NCBI GenBank assembly: GCA_005116815.1
Contig: SWDR01000022.1
Coordinates: forward strand, 10,023-56,819
Source: Nitrospira sp.
Lineage (GTDB): Bacteria > Nitrospirota > Nitrospiria > Nitrospirales > Nitrospiraceae
Direction: 5' to 3'
DNA: 46,797 nt
The notes under the pieces were generated by a model. It did not search any database and was not told the DNA's origin. It saw nothing but the letters and a program-made list of their open reading frames with translations. Every line of letters starts with the position of its first letter. Position 1 is the first letter of the stretch. A program made the position numbers and the translations under genes. Positions 33,729 to 41,590 of the stretch are shown piece after piece.

Positions 33729-34757
33729 ATGAATCGTTTCGGAATCAGGCTGGCTTTGTTTCTACTGTGTATAGGTACCGCGATGTTGGGTGTTGCAGAG
33801 CCTGGCCTGTCGCAGATCCAGCAGCCCGTTCAAGAGCTGACCAGTATTCAGGCCCTCACGTCTGTCGGGAACGATCTGGTCTATGCCGGTTCGTTCGGCC
33901 ATGGCCTGTTCCGCAGCGAGGACCGCGGTGCGACCTGGACGAGATCGGGCCAGGGTGTGACCGATCCGTTCATTCTGACCTTGACCACGGGGAAAGATGG
34001 CGCAATCTATGCGGGCACCTTCCGTGGCGGGGTCTTTCGCTCACGCGACCATGGCAAGAGTTGGCAGACGGTCAATACCGGGCTCAAGCATCTCGAGATC
34101 AAATCGCTCTTGTCGGCGGGGGACACATTGTACGCCGGAACGAGTGGCGGGGCCTATCGGCTGAGCGCAAAAGGCGACCGTTGGTCGGCGGTGACGACGG
34201 GCTTGGACGACATCCTGGTGCATACGTTGGCCCTCTCGTCCGATGGGACGCTGTTCGCAGGTACCTCAGGAAAAGGGGTCCTGCGATTTAAGGCGCAATC
34301 GAGCGGCTGGGTGCGTCAGCAACAGGGGCTCAAAGACCATGAAGGCATGACCGAAAACTTCATTCGCGTGCTGACGGTCGATTCCGAGGGGAATATCTAT
34401 GCAGGCACGTTCGATGGCGGGGTCTTTCGCAGTGGCGATGGAGGCCTGACCTGGCAGCCCATTAGTCGGGCTTTGCCGAACGATTCCATCCGCGGAATTC
34501 TCTTCAATAGTCGTGGGCTTTTTGTGGCCACGGGCCATGGTATTTTCAAAACGGTCGACAAGGGGAAGCAGTGGGTGCCGCTCAATAAGGGACTGACGAG
34601 CATGTCGGTCCAGGTGTTGATCGAGTCCGGCGCCGGAGTCCTCTATGCCGGGACGAGCGAGGGCGCCTTCCGGAGCGACGACGACGGGCGGACATGGAGT
34701 TCCATCAATCAGGGCCTTGAGGGAGGGGAGTCTCCGGCCCCCTTCAGTTTTCGCTAA
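33729..34757 (+). CDS. Secreted beta-propeller protein with BNR/YCF48-like repeats
   Basis: 342-aa exported protein. A signal peptide (MNRFGIRLALFLLCIGTAMLGVAEPGLS) is followed by six or seven repeats of about 45 residues, each with an xYAGT(S/F)-GGVFRS-DxGxTW block, the Asp-box (S-x-D-x-G-x-T-W) pattern of BNR and photosystem-assembly YCF48-like propellers. These usually bind proteins or glycans; no enzyme residues are visible. The ATG at 33729 (AAGGACTGAG before it) is chosen over the track start at 33597, which lies in the repeat element. A cyclophilin gene follows 19 bp downstream, fitting an envelope-folding theme. Confidence 0.85.
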   Translation: MNRFGIRLALFLLCIGTAMLGVAEPGLSQIQQPVQELTSIQALTSVGNDLVYAGSFGHGLFRSEDRGATWTRSGQGVTDPFILTLTTGKDGAIYAGTFRGGVFRSRDHGKSWQTVNTGLKHLEIKSLLSAGDTLYAGTSGGAYRLSAKGDRWSAVTTGLDDILVHTLALSSDGTLFAGTSGKGVLRFKAQSSGWVRQQQGLKDHEGMTENFIRVLTVDSEGNIYAGTFDGGVFRSGDGGLTWQPISRALPNDSIRGILFNSRGLFVATGHGIFKTVDKGKQWVPLNKGLTSMSVQVLIESGAGVLYAGTSEGAFRSDDDGRTWSSINQGLEGGESPAPFSFR

Positions 34758-34776
34758 CCAAGAAAGGATAGAGACG

Positions 34777-35286
34777 ATGTCAGAGCCGACCGAGAAGACA
34801 CGAGCCACCATTACCGTCAGCAGCAAGGGAGTCCAGCTGGGCGAGATCGTCCTGAAGTTTTTCCACGATGTGGCGCCAGGTCACGTGAAGAACTTTACGA
34901 AGTTGGCCCAAGAAGGCTTCTATAACAACACGACCTTTCATCGAGTCATTCCCGGCTTCATGATCCAGGGCGGCGATCCCAACAGCAAGAATCCCGACCG
35001 TGCCTCGCACGGCATGGGGGGACCTGGGTATCAGATCAAGGCCGAGTTCAACAGCAAGCCGCACAAGCGCGGAATCCTCTCCATGGCGCGTTCGAACGAG
35101 CCGGACAGCGCCGGTTCTCAGTTTTTCATCTGCGTGGCGGATGCGAACTTCCTCGATTGGCAGTACACCGCATTCGGCGAAGTGGTCAGCGGATTGGACG
35201 TTGTGGACAAGGTAGTTGCCATGAAGCGCGACGGGCGGGACAATCCGCTGGAGCGTGTCGAGATGACGGTTTTGATTAGCGAATAG
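34777..35286 (+). CDS. Peptidyl-prolyl cis-trans isomerase (cyclophilin type)
   Basis: 169-aa cyclophilin that speeds proline isomerisation in protein folding. The active-site blocks are intact: FHRVIPGFMIQGGDP, the SAGSQFFI-like NEPDSAGSQFFICVADANFLDWQ (Gln/Phe active-site positions) and FGEVVSG. No signal peptide was seen, so it is likely cytoplasmic. The start ATG at 34777 has AGAAAGGA upstream; the longer track ORF is spurious. It probably shares a transcript with the beta-propeller gene. Confidence 0.94.
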   Translation: MSEPTEKTRATITVSSKGVQLGEIVLKFFHDVAPGHVKNFTKLAQEGFYNNTTFHRVIPGFMIQGGDPNSKNPDRASHGMGGPGYQIKAEFNSKPHKRGILSMARSNEPDSAGSQFFICVADANFLDWQYTAFGEVVSGLDVVDKVVAMKRDGRDNPLERVEMTVLISE

Positions 35287-35290
35287 CGAT

Positions 35291-35386
35291 GAACGACGAA
35301 CGATGAGCGATGAACTGAAGATGTTGGGTCGGAGAGCATGATATATCGAGTAGGACCAACGGTTCTGTATTCAGCGCTCATCGTTC
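35291..35386 (+). repeat. GATGAACGA-word repeat forming a hairpin across a start codon
   Basis: A tandem GATGAACGA/GATGAGCGA tract (35288-35317) is followed by CGCTCATCGTTC at 35375-35386, an exact 12-bp inverted copy of GAACGATGAGCG at 35298-35309. The 65-nt loop contains the ATG of the lipoprotein at 35338, and the right arm lies in its signal-peptide codons. Confidence 0.5.
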
Positions 35387-36288
35387 TGACTTCATCGTTG
35401 TTGGCGAGCTGCGCCATTCCCCTTGTGCCTTATCGTGCGGTCTATGAAGACCCGGTCAATTACGTCCGACTGGAGCACGACGATTTGGTCCTGCCTGAAT
35501 GGCCTCCCAGCGCGCACGATCATCCGAAGTCGATGCAATACGAAGATCTGTCTCGCATCCTCAGCGGCATTTCCGTCAAAGAACATCGGATCTGGTTACA
35601 GAAATGGACGCAGGGCGAGGCGCCGCTGATGCCGGCGTTTCGCCCCGACGAGGTCACACTGTTATCGCGGCAGATCGCCGAGGCCCTGGCCGTCGCTCAG
35701 CCGGACGAACGTGTGACGTTTTATCTCAGCCAGCCGCAAACCTCCGCGAAGCGCATCGTCACCTCTGGCGGCCTCTATCTCCACGGGACGGAGTTACATT
35801 TTATCCTGGGAAATTGGCAGGTCGTCTACGGCATTCCAACCTATGGGATGATTTACGATCGGCGCTACCCCATGCGTCCGACCGCCGCGAAGGGATTCGA
35901 GCTCTTCTTCGATCCGAGTGAGGCCACAGTCGTCCAGCGGCACAGCTTTATCGATACGCTGTTGGCCAACACGAACGGGACCATCTTCATCCGGAGTTCA
36001 ACAATGTCGATGCCTGTATCATGTGTGGCGCCTGCGTCGCGGCCTGTACCGTGTATGAAGTGTCGAAAGGATTTGCCGGTCCCGCAGCCCTGGCGAAGGC
36101 CGATCGCTTTCTCTCTGACCCACGCGAAGCCCCGTCGGCGACGCGCGCCAGGCTGTCGGCTCTTCAACGTGAAGATGGAATCTGGGACTGTACGCGCTGC
36201 AACTTCTGCGTCGAAGTTTGTCCGAAAGATGTCAAGCCGATGGAGGCAATCATCCGGCTGCGGCGGGCTTCGCTTGAACGAGGCCTGA
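35338..36288 (+). CDS. Lipoprotein of unknown function, 3' end replaced
   Basis: The protein opens with a lipoprotein signal (VLTSSLLASC, lipobox LLAS/C), so it is exported and lipid-anchored. Residues to about 213 form an unknown, mostly beta-rich domain (LEHDDLVLPEWP, MPAFRPDEVTLLSRQIAEAL, RIVTSGGLYLHGTELHFI). I do not recognise the family. From about nucleotide 35,980 the DNA is instead that of an Fe-S subunit in another frame, so the track's last 100 residues are a shadow reading of it. The true C-terminus is missing. It lies 51 bp after the cyclophilin gene. As printed the ORF is broken at the 3' side. Confidence 0.6.
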   Translation: MIYRVGPTVLYSALIVLTSSLLASCAIPLVPYRAVYEDPVNYVRLEHDDLVLPEWPPSAHDHPKSMQYEDLSRILSGISVKEHRIWLQKWTQGEAPLMPAFRPDEVTLLSRQIAEALAVAQPDERVTFYLSQPQTSAKRIVTSGGLYLHGTELHFILGNWQVVYGIPTYGMIYDRRYPMRPTAAKGFELFFDPSEATVVQRHSFIDTLLANTNGTIFIRSSTMSMPVSCVAPASRPVPCMKCRKDLPVPQPWRRPIAFSLTHAKPRRRRAPGCRLFNVKMESGTVRAATSASKFVRKMSSRWRQSSGCGGLRLNEA

Positions 36289-36539
36289 CCACGACCGGCG
36301 GTGCCCGTCATATCCTCGGTTTTGCCGATCTGGTCGAACAGCAAGGGCGTTTGAACGAAGCCATCATGCCGCTGAAAGTGGTCGGGTTCGCACCGCGTGC
36401 GGTATGGCGCATCCTGCCTCTGGGCCTCAAGATGTTCTTCAAAGGGAAAGTGCCCAATCCTCTCGGACATGCGATCCCCGGACTCAGCCACCTCCAGGCG
36501 CTCATTCGGCGAGTGCGACGTGCCACACCTTCAGTCTAA
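35988..36539 (+). pseudogene. sdhB: C-terminal fragment of a succinate dehydrogenase/fumarate reductase-type Fe-S subunit
   Basis: The frame HPEFNNVDACIMCGACVAAC followed by a second cluster CTRCNFCVEVCPKDVKP is the C-terminal, two-cluster half of an SdhB/FrdB-like electron-transfer subunit; the doubled C-x2-C-x2-C-x3-C pattern fits the non-classical type with two [4Fe-4S] clusters. A HdrC-like role is the main alternative. The N-terminal [2Fe-2S] ferredoxin domain and any start codon are absent because upstream DNA belongs to the lipoprotein gene. The first in-frame ATG (36021) is inside the first cluster. Fragment of about 183 codons; no sdhA or sdhC neighbour is in view. Confidence 0.75.
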
Positions 36540-36544
36540 CCTCG

Positions 36545-36979
36545 ATGGCCTGGACCATTCGCTGGCCTGAACACATTGCCATGGCCGATGCAGCCTTTGA
36601 AGTCGACGCGTCGTCGGCCGAGGAAGTTGTTCGCGGTGCAACAGAGGCGCTCCTTCAAAGCCTGGCAAACCCTGTTACCGTGTCGGGCGGATGGGAGCGG
36701 TCTATTGAACGGACCGATGTGGACCTCTCGGCCCTGTTGTTTGATTGGTTGTCGGAGATTGTCTATTGGAAAGATGCCGCAGGGGTGGTCTTCCGGGAGG
36801 CACCGCTCACCTTGGTGCATGAGGGCGACGTCTGGTTGCTGCGAGCACGGTTGATCGGCGCGCCAGTGGATTACCAGACACAAGAGCTTCATGCCGATGT
36901 GAAGGGGGTCACGAAACATCTGTACCATGTGAGTCAGGACGCGGGGCAGTGGAAGGCATTGGTGGTGTTGGATGTATGA
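36545..36979 (+). CDS. Archease (RtcB cofactor)
   Basis: 144-aa archease, a small protein that speeds the guanylylation step of the RNA ligase RtcB. The core blocks are clear: FEVDASSAEEVVRGATEALL, the DLSALLFDWLSEIVYW helix, and the C-terminal HADVKGVTKHLYHV motif. The start is ATG at 36545 just after the sdhB-like stop. rtcB begins 51 bp further on, the expected pairing for RNA repair. No ribosome-binding site of note, so it may have been translated by coupling to the upstream gene. Confidence 0.88.
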   Translation: MAWTIRWPEHIAMADAAFEVDASSAEEVVRGATEALLQSLANPVTVSGGWERSIERTDVDLSALLFDWLSEIVYWKDAAGVVFREAPLTLVHEGDVWLLRARLIGAPVDYQTQELHADVKGVTKHLYHVSQDAGQWKALVVLDV

Positions 36980-36983
36980 AAAA

Positions 36984-37021
36984 GTGATGGGTGAGCGGTG
37001 ATGAGTGATGAGTTGAGAGTG
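36984..37021 (+). repeat. Tandem GTGATGAGTGATGAG-type word
   Basis: GTGATGGGTGAGCGGTGATGAG and GTGATGAGTTGAGAGTG are repeated variants of one short word between archease and rtcB. No long right arm was found. It resembles the other word repeats in the window. Confidence 0.4.
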
Positions 37022-37030
37022 AATACGGAC

Positions 37031-38140
37031 ATGAACGTGAATCGGATTTCCGATGAGATCTGGGAAATCCCCATGTCTGAAAAGTCCGGCATGTTGGTGC
37101 CTGCCAGGATTTACGCCACCAGGAACATTCTGCAATCCATGGATAGCGGGGTGTTCGATCAGGTGACCAATGTCGCCTGCCTGCCCGGCATCAGACGGTA
37201 TGCGCTCTGTATGCCGGATGGGCATTGGGGATATGGATTCCCGATCGGGGGTGTCGCAGCGTTCGATGCGCAGGATGGCATCATCTCTCCCGGCGGCGTC
37301 GGCTACGATATCAACTGCGGTATGCGGCTGATTCGAACAGACTTAACGCTGGCGGATGTGCAGCCGCATCTCGAGAGGCTTATGACCGAACTCTTTCGAA
37401 AAGTCCCGGCCGGGGTCGGCGCGAGCGGATTCGTTCGGCTTTCGCGGGAGGAGTTCGGTCGCGTGATGACTCATGGGGCCAAGTGGTGTGTGGAGCGGGG
37501 ATACGGGTGGCATCGGGATCTCATCCGCATGGAAGAAGGCGGCTGCATCGAGGGGGTCGATGCGTCGGTCGTGACCGACCATGCCATTCAACGAGGCATC
37601 AATCAGCTGGGGACCCTGGGATCGGGCAATCATTACCTCGAAGTTCAGGTGGTCTCGAACGATCGGATATTCGATCTCGCCACGGCTGCGGCGCTCGGCA
37701 TCACCGGCCACGAGCAGATCGTGGTGATGGTGCATTGTGGGTCACGCGGGTTCGGACATCAGGTGGCGAGCGACTATCTGAAGGTATTTGAGAAGTCCAT
37801 GCGCCGGTATGGCATCACGGTGAAGGATCAACAGCTGGCCTGCGCGCCGTTTCGGTCTCCCGAGGGGCAGGAGTATTTTTCCGCGATGAACTGTGCCGCG
37901 AATACGGCCTTTGCCAACCGTCAGGTCATCACGCATCAGATTCGCGAAGCCTTTGCGACGGTCTTTGGCCAGTCCGCCGAGGCCCTGGGCATGGAGCTGG
38001 TGTATGACGTGGCGCATAACATTGCCAAGGTCGAACGGTATCCGGAAGGGGAGCTCGTGGTGCATCGCAAAGGCGCGACCAGAGCCTTCGGGCGACGAAG
38101 AGGATCAACGGCAGTCGCCCGAGGAAGGCATCGTGCTTGA
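37031..38140 (+). CDS. rtcB: RNA-splicing ligase RtcB, truncated at the 3' end
   Basis: RtcB joins 2',3'-cyclic phosphate and 5'-OH RNA ends using GTP and Mn2+. Present here: PDGHWGYGFPIGG and GVGYDINCGMRLI (metal-ligand Asp and Cys), GSGNHYLEVQ and HCGSRGFGHQ (metal His), and HRKGATRAF. The family normally runs about 100 residues further to the HGAGR motif containing the guanylylated His; those are absent. After nucleotide about 38,090 the sequence is the antisense of a response regulator gene and the last 17 codons of the ORF are unrelated. The ATG at 37031 is preferred to the earlier track start in a repeat tract. As printed it should be inactive. Confidence 0.82.
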   Translation: MNVNRISDEIWEIPMSEKSGMLVPARIYATRNILQSMDSGVFDQVTNVACLPGIRRYALCMPDGHWGYGFPIGGVAAFDAQDGIISPGGVGYDINCGMRLIRTDLTLADVQPHLERLMTELFRKVPAGVGASGFVRLSREEFGRVMTHGAKWCVERGYGWHRDLIRMEEGGCIEGVDASVVTDHAIQRGINQLGTLGSGNHYLEVQVVSNDRIFDLATAAALGITGHEQIVVMVHCGSRGFGHQVASDYLKVFEKSMRRYGITVKDQQLACAPFRSPEGQEYFSAMNCAANTAFANRQVITHQIREAFATVFGQSAEALGMELVYDVAHNIAKVERYPEGELVVHRKGATRAFGRRRGSTAVARGRHRA

Positions 38141-38357
38141 GGTTTCGCGTGAGTGTTTCCGCCGAATGGCCCCCGGCTCCTTCTGTCGCCAGGATGAGAC
38201 AGGGCGGATCATGGACGAGTTCGTGCAGCGCGAGATCCGGGAGGTTGCCTTCCACGACTTGGAAACCGGCTTTCTCCAAGGCCGAGGTCAAGGTGACGAT
38301 CGGGGCGAGTTCGTTGTGCAGGAGGAGAATGCGCCGTCCTGGTAGGGAGGGGTTCAT
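38091..38357 (-). pseudogene. Receiver-like protein fragment, 3' end missing
   Basis: The ATG at 38357 overlaps the HDOD stop (ATGA) and starts MNPSLPGRRILLLHNELAPI, a receiver-type fold continuing through AEKAGFQVVEGNLPDLALHELV-like sequence and ending near LPLILFVA. The usual phospho-Asp position reads LILATE, so the fold looks like a degenerate receiver. After about 85 residues the gene runs into the rtcB fragment. Larger proteins of this type may carry an output domain after the receiver; it is not here. Coupled to the HDOD gene. Confidence 0.55.
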
Positions 38358-39193
38358 AGGTAATCGTCGATGGTGGCAAACTCGCTCGAAGCCTTGGCGA
38401 TATAGTCCGCCAACGTCTGTTCGTCGAGGCCCACCATGTCCCAGGCTGCTTTCGAGAGCGGCGGAATAATATCGTCCCCTGCGTTTCCACAGGCCAAGCC
38501 TTTGACTAGGATGTCGGCGACATGGACGATGGCCGTTTGCACCGTGGCCTCTTTGGCAAGCGTCGGCGCATGGTGGTAGAGGATCGGCTCGCGGAGCGTG
38601 ACCGGTAAATGCCAGGCATTGGCCAGGTAGCCGCCGATCTCTGCATGTGAGAGGCCCGTGAGTTCCTGTTCTACGTCGAAGAGTGACCGGTCGCCTCCTG
38701 CTTTGTAGGCCTCTTTGATCTGGTCTCCGACATCGGCCCATTTGACGTAGAGGACGACTTTCCCGATGTCGTGTAGCAGGCCCGCGACGAACAGTTCTTC
38801 GGGGTTCTTGATCTCCAGTCTTGCTGCCAGGAGGTTGGCCGTGATGGCGACGCCCAGGGAATGTCGCCACAACTGATCCATGCCGGCATCTTTCATGATA
38901 TTGAGCGCCGAGGCGCAGAGGGTGAGGCCTTTTACGACGTTGAATCCCAATACGATGACCGCATGGGCCACCGAACTGATGCGGGAGGGGAATCCATAAA
39001 ACGGTGAATTGGCAAGCCGGAGGACTTTAGCCGCGAGGACCTGATCTTTTTCGATGATCGAGCCGATCTCCTCGGTCGAAACCGTCGGGCTGCCGATCAT
39101 GGCGGCGAGCCGCTGCACGACATGGGGGAGCGTCGGCAGGTCTCCGAGTTTCTCGATTCGGTTGCGCAGGTCTGTCGGATTGAATGTGGTCAT
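38354..39193 (-). CDS. HDOD-domain signalling protein
   Basis: 279-aa soluble protein made almost wholly of an HDOD domain, a phosphohydrolase-like fold lacking intact metal ligands that works in bacterial signalling. Landmarks are LPTLPHVVQRLAAMI, VLRLANSPFYG, HAVIVLGFNVVKGL, GLLHDIGKVVLYV and HAEIGGYLANAWHLP. An HDIGK motif is retained at about residue 160. The start overlaps the end of the upstream 111-aa gene by 4 bp (ATGA) and its stop overlaps the receiver fragment in the same way: a coupled three-gene unit. Confidence 0.9.
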   Translation of the reverse strand: MTTFNPTDLRNRIEKLGDLPTLPHVVQRLAAMIGSPTVSTEEIGSIIEKDQVLAAKVLRLANSPFYGFPSRISSVAHAVIVLGFNVVKGLTLCASALNIMKDAGMDQLWRHSLGVAITANLLAARLEIKNPEELFVAGLLHDIGKVVLYVKWADVGDQIKEAYKAGGDRSLFDVEQELTGLSHAEIGGYLANAWHLPVTLREPILYHHAPTLAKEATVQTAIVHVADILVKGLACGNAGDDIIPPLSKAAWDMVGLDEQTLADYIAKASSEFATIDDYL

Positions 39194-39525
39194 GCTGTCG
39201 CAGGCCCCTCTGTCGCCGACGCGGTGCTATGCGTGGCATGCAAATGTGTCCGGAGAGTCTTGAGGATGAGCTGTTGGACAGGGTCCTGCGTGACATGCCG
39301 GAACCGATGATCGAGTTCAGCCTCCAGCTCCGTCAGCGTTTTTCCGCCGGCGCCCCCTGCATCGCCCTCCACATAGACCGAGGTCGTTCCCATCCGTTGG
39401 AGGCGCTCGATCATGGGCGCGTCGAGTATGGTCCCGACTGCCACGATGGGAAGTCCGTTGGCATTGGTCACTGGTTTGACCAGGATCATATCCGGCAAGA
39501 GTTCCTCGATGACCACTCGTTTCAT
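39190..39525 (-). CDS. Small protein resembling the N-terminal domain of HD-GYP/HDOD proteins
   Basis: 111 aa. It begins MKRVVIEELLPDMILVKPVTNANGL, then TILDAPMIERLQRMGTTSVYVEG, a pattern I know from the module found in front of many HD-GYP phosphodiesterases (x-V-xx-L-x-x-G-M-x-L-x-x-x-V... and G-I-T-x-V-x-V). Here it is a stand-alone gene, overlapping the HDOD gene by 4 bp, so it likely acts with it. No catalytic residues are visible. The acidic, Gly-rich middle and an Ala/Thr-rich tail are low complexity. Confidence 0.75.
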   Translation of the reverse strand: MKRVVIEELLPDMILVKPVTNANGLPIVAVGTILDAPMIERLQRMGTTSVYVEGDAGGAGGKTLTELEAELDHRFRHVTQDPVQQLILKTLRTHLHATHSTASATEGPATA

Positions 39526-39740
39526 CTATGTGAATTCCTGAGGTGTATCTGTCTGTGCGCCAACTGCCGAGTCATCTGAATGGATGCATTGGGCAGAGGG
39601 AGTCTGTCGCTCGTCCTTCTCTTATCGGACGACCGGCATCATTTCTAAAGGTTTCGTTCCCTTCTTCTCCGTTGATGTAGGCGCAGGGGGGGCAGCAGGG
39701 TAGGCCCCACGGTGAACCAGGTAGGCTGAGTAAGGCAGCC

Positions 39741-40214
39741 CTACTTTGGCTGAGGTTGCGTGACGGGAGGTGATTCTTGTCCAGCGAGGTTCGTGGCGGT
39801 CACGCAGATTCTGACTTGAGGCGCCGATGGAACGATATTTCGTACGGTGACGATGCCTCCGCCCCGGGGGTCTTTCGCCCAGACCCGAATGACCTGGGTC
39901 TGGCCCTTCGGGACGTTGAGATAGATGGAGGTCAGCAAGAGGTTGGTCAGCGGAGCGCCGGTCACATTGCTGGAGGGCTCGCGATAGGTGACGGTGAACC
40001 CCTTTGGGCTAACCGGAACGGGGACTGAGGCTGTGGTGCACGCGGCGGGGACTTCTGCAGCGATGGTCGTCTTGGTTTGAAGATTCTCGCCTGTCCCATT
40101 TGTCGCCAGGTATGTTGCTCCAGGACCGATGCTCCCACAGGCCGCTAGCGAGAGTGCCATCGTGAGAAGCGGCCATTTGATGAGATGTACGATTGTCGGT
40201 GAGGCCTGCATCAT
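39741..40214 (-). CDS. Putative lipoprotein, 157 aa
   Basis: Exported lipoprotein candidate: a signal sequence ending in ALSLAACGS with a Cys at the lipobox. The rest is Thr/Pro/Val-rich and looks like a fibronectin type III or Ig-like beta sandwich (TVTYREPSSNVTG, IYLNVPKGQTQVIRVWAKD, RICVTATNLAGQ). No enzyme motif. It could start at the second Met. Just after its stop the DNA can fold into a short hairpin (GTAGGGCTG / CAGCCTAC) that may end transcription. Confidence 0.6.
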   Translation of the reverse strand: MMQASPTIVHLIKWPLLTMALSLAACGSIGPGATYLATNGTGENLQTKTTIAAEVPAACTTASVPVPVSPKGFTVTYREPSSNVTGAPLTNLLLTSIYLNVPKGQTQVIRVWAKDPRGGGIVTVRNIVPSAPQVRICVTATNLAGQESPPVTQPQPK

Positions 40215-40292
40215 TGTTCCAATGCTGTGAACCTCTGCATCAACGCTCTTGTCGCAATCGAAAGCTATTGTACTCGCGAGTGTGAATAAGCG

Positions 40293-40724
40293 CTATGGCC
40301 TTCGTGGTATGGCTCGACCTTCTTCCAAGTCTTGCAAGTCGGACCAGGCGGTGAGGTCGGTGCGGGAAGGATCAACGGCGTCTCTGAGCTGGTTGAAATA
40401 CTGTTGTTTCTCCGGGCTACTGGGCCCGCGGGTCAGCATCAAGTCGTTCCAGAGCTCGAGCTCAGAGGCTTTGTGTGGTTTCGCAGTTTTCCTGAACCAC
40501 TGGGCCACACCTTCATCGGTAGGGTTGGCTGTGACGGTTGCGGTGAACTGATCGGCCGTGATCCCGGCGAATTCCATCAGTCGATCATCCATCGGGCAGG
40601 GATAGATGTATTCGCCTTCCGTGCCGGCTAGCACGGCGCGGCATTTATCGATCATGCGCGCCAGATGGACGTAGCCCACCAGCTTGAATTTCATGCTCCG
40701 GGGAAATGATGTTCGTAGATCCAT
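40293..40724 (-). CDS. DUF5069-family protein
   Basis: 143-aa cytoplasmic protein with the DUF5069 opening DLRTSFPRS and the block VGYVHLARMIDKCRAVLAGTEGEYIYPCPMD, which I recognise from the family. Function unknown. The start codon is 2 bp from a partial copy of the repeat element and there is no clear ribosome-binding site. It is followed by the lipoprotein gene on the same strand. Confidence 0.8.
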   Translation of the reverse strand: MDLRTSFPRSMKFKLVGYVHLARMIDKCRAVLAGTEGEYIYPCPMDDRLMEFAGITADQFTATVTANPTDEGVAQWFRKTAKPHKASELELWNDLMLTRGPSSPEKQQYFNQLRDAVDPSRTDLTAWSDLQDLEEGRAIPRRP

Positions 40725-40726
40725 GA

Positions 40727-40747
40727 CAGGATGTTGAAAAGCCCGCC
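40727..40747. repeat. Partial copy of the 127-bp hairpin element (left end)
   Basis: CAGGATGTTGAAAAGCCCGCC matches the left terminus of the element at 33499 (GCAGGAGTCTGAAACAGTCCGCC) with a few differences. It forms the bases just before the DUF5069 start. Confidence 0.55.
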
Positions 40748-40755
40748 TCTTAAGA

Positions 40756-40839
40756 AGCGATGAACGGTGAGCGATGAACGATGATTAAGAGAACGCATGT
40801 ATTACTGCATTCTGCGTTCATCGTTCAACACTCATCGCT
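40756..40839. repeat. Long palindrome of a GATGAACGA word
   Basis: Left arm AGCGATGAACGGTGAGCGATGAACGATGA (40756-40784) and right arm TTCATCGTTCAACACTCATCGCT (40817-40839) pair with a few mismatches. An inner stem GAACGCA (40791-40797) / TGCGTTC (40813-40819) extends the fold. It sits past the end of the DUF3386 gene and may act as its terminator. Confidence 0.65.
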
Positions 40840-40860
40840 CGGGCTCTTGCCGCTCCTTTG

Positions 40861-41541
40861 TTAGACCAGTTTGTGATTCGTGAACGTGAGGCTCTTTACG
40901 ACGACCGCCCCGTTTTCATAGGTAATGATGCGGCGAGTGGCCGGCAGATCCGATGATCCGACACGTACGTGGCTATCGGTGAAGCTTTCCACGTTGTTCA
41001 GCTTTCCGTCGGTCGGGGAGTAGTAGTAGACGCAATACTTCGTCGTGAGGTTCTTCTGATCCTGGGTGAGGGAGCTTTCCTCGACATTGATCGTGAAGGC
41101 GAAGGGGGCCATGCCCGGGTGCGCCATCTTGCGATTGATCTGGGTGATGCGATTGTCTTTAAGGCGATAGAAGGAGTTCGAGCCGTGAATGTTCAGCTTC
41201 GTGCCGAAGGGATGCCCGTCTTCTTCCATGGTTAAGGAGTATTTGCCGTCCGACTCTTCGAAGCTTCTCGGGCCACGGTGCACGGCGATCGAGCCGAGCT
41301 GCTCCTGTGCCCACTTCTGGACCTCGGGATCTCCCAGTTGGACCGAGACTTCACGCGGGCCTTTGACCATGACCGGTCCCTTAGTCTCTTTTCCGTTCAC
41401 GTTGACGGTCAAGTCGGCTGTGAATCCCTTGAAGTCCTTGGGCCAGCGTGCGGTCTTCTCGAAGGCTTGCCGAAGCATTTCGCGAGCTTTTGGATCGTCG
41501 ACGACCGGGGTTTCTTCTTGTTTTGGCTTCTGTTGTTCCAT
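40861..41541 (-). CDS. DUF3386-family protein
   Basis: 226-aa soluble protein of a family I know from cyanobacteria and similar bacteria, function unknown. Marks: DPKAREMLRQAFEKTARWPKDFKGFTADL, PREVSVQLGDPEVQKWAQEQLGSIAVHR and TKYCVYYYSPTDGKLNNVESF. The start at 41541 has AAGGAGAT 6 nt upstream; the track's extension to 41664 reads through a repeat copy and is not real. Followed by a palindromic repeat and then DUF5069. Confidence 0.85.
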   Translation of the reverse strand: MEQQKPKQEETPVVDDPKAREMLRQAFEKTARWPKDFKGFTADLTVNVNGKETKGPVMVKGPREVSVQLGDPEVQKWAQEQLGSIAVHRGPRSFEESDGKYSLTMEEDGHPFGTKLNIHGSNSFYRLKDNRITQINRKMAHPGMAPFAFTINVEESSLTQDQKNLTTKYCVYYYSPTDGKLNNVESFTDSHVRVGSSDLPATRRIITYENGAVVVKSLTFTNHKLV

Positions 41542-41590
41542 GGGGCGATCTCCTTGTTGGGTCGAATAGGCAGGATGCGTTCGAGACGTC

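Noticed and set aside
33492-33730. N-terminal extension of the beta-propeller gene in the repeat element
   Set aside because: The signal peptide begins at the ATG at 33729; the extension is translated repeat DNA.
37929-38870. Long 313-aa minus-strand ORF over the HDOD gene
   Set aside because: Only its part from 38357 to about 38091 is coding; the rest is antisense to HDOD or to rtcB.
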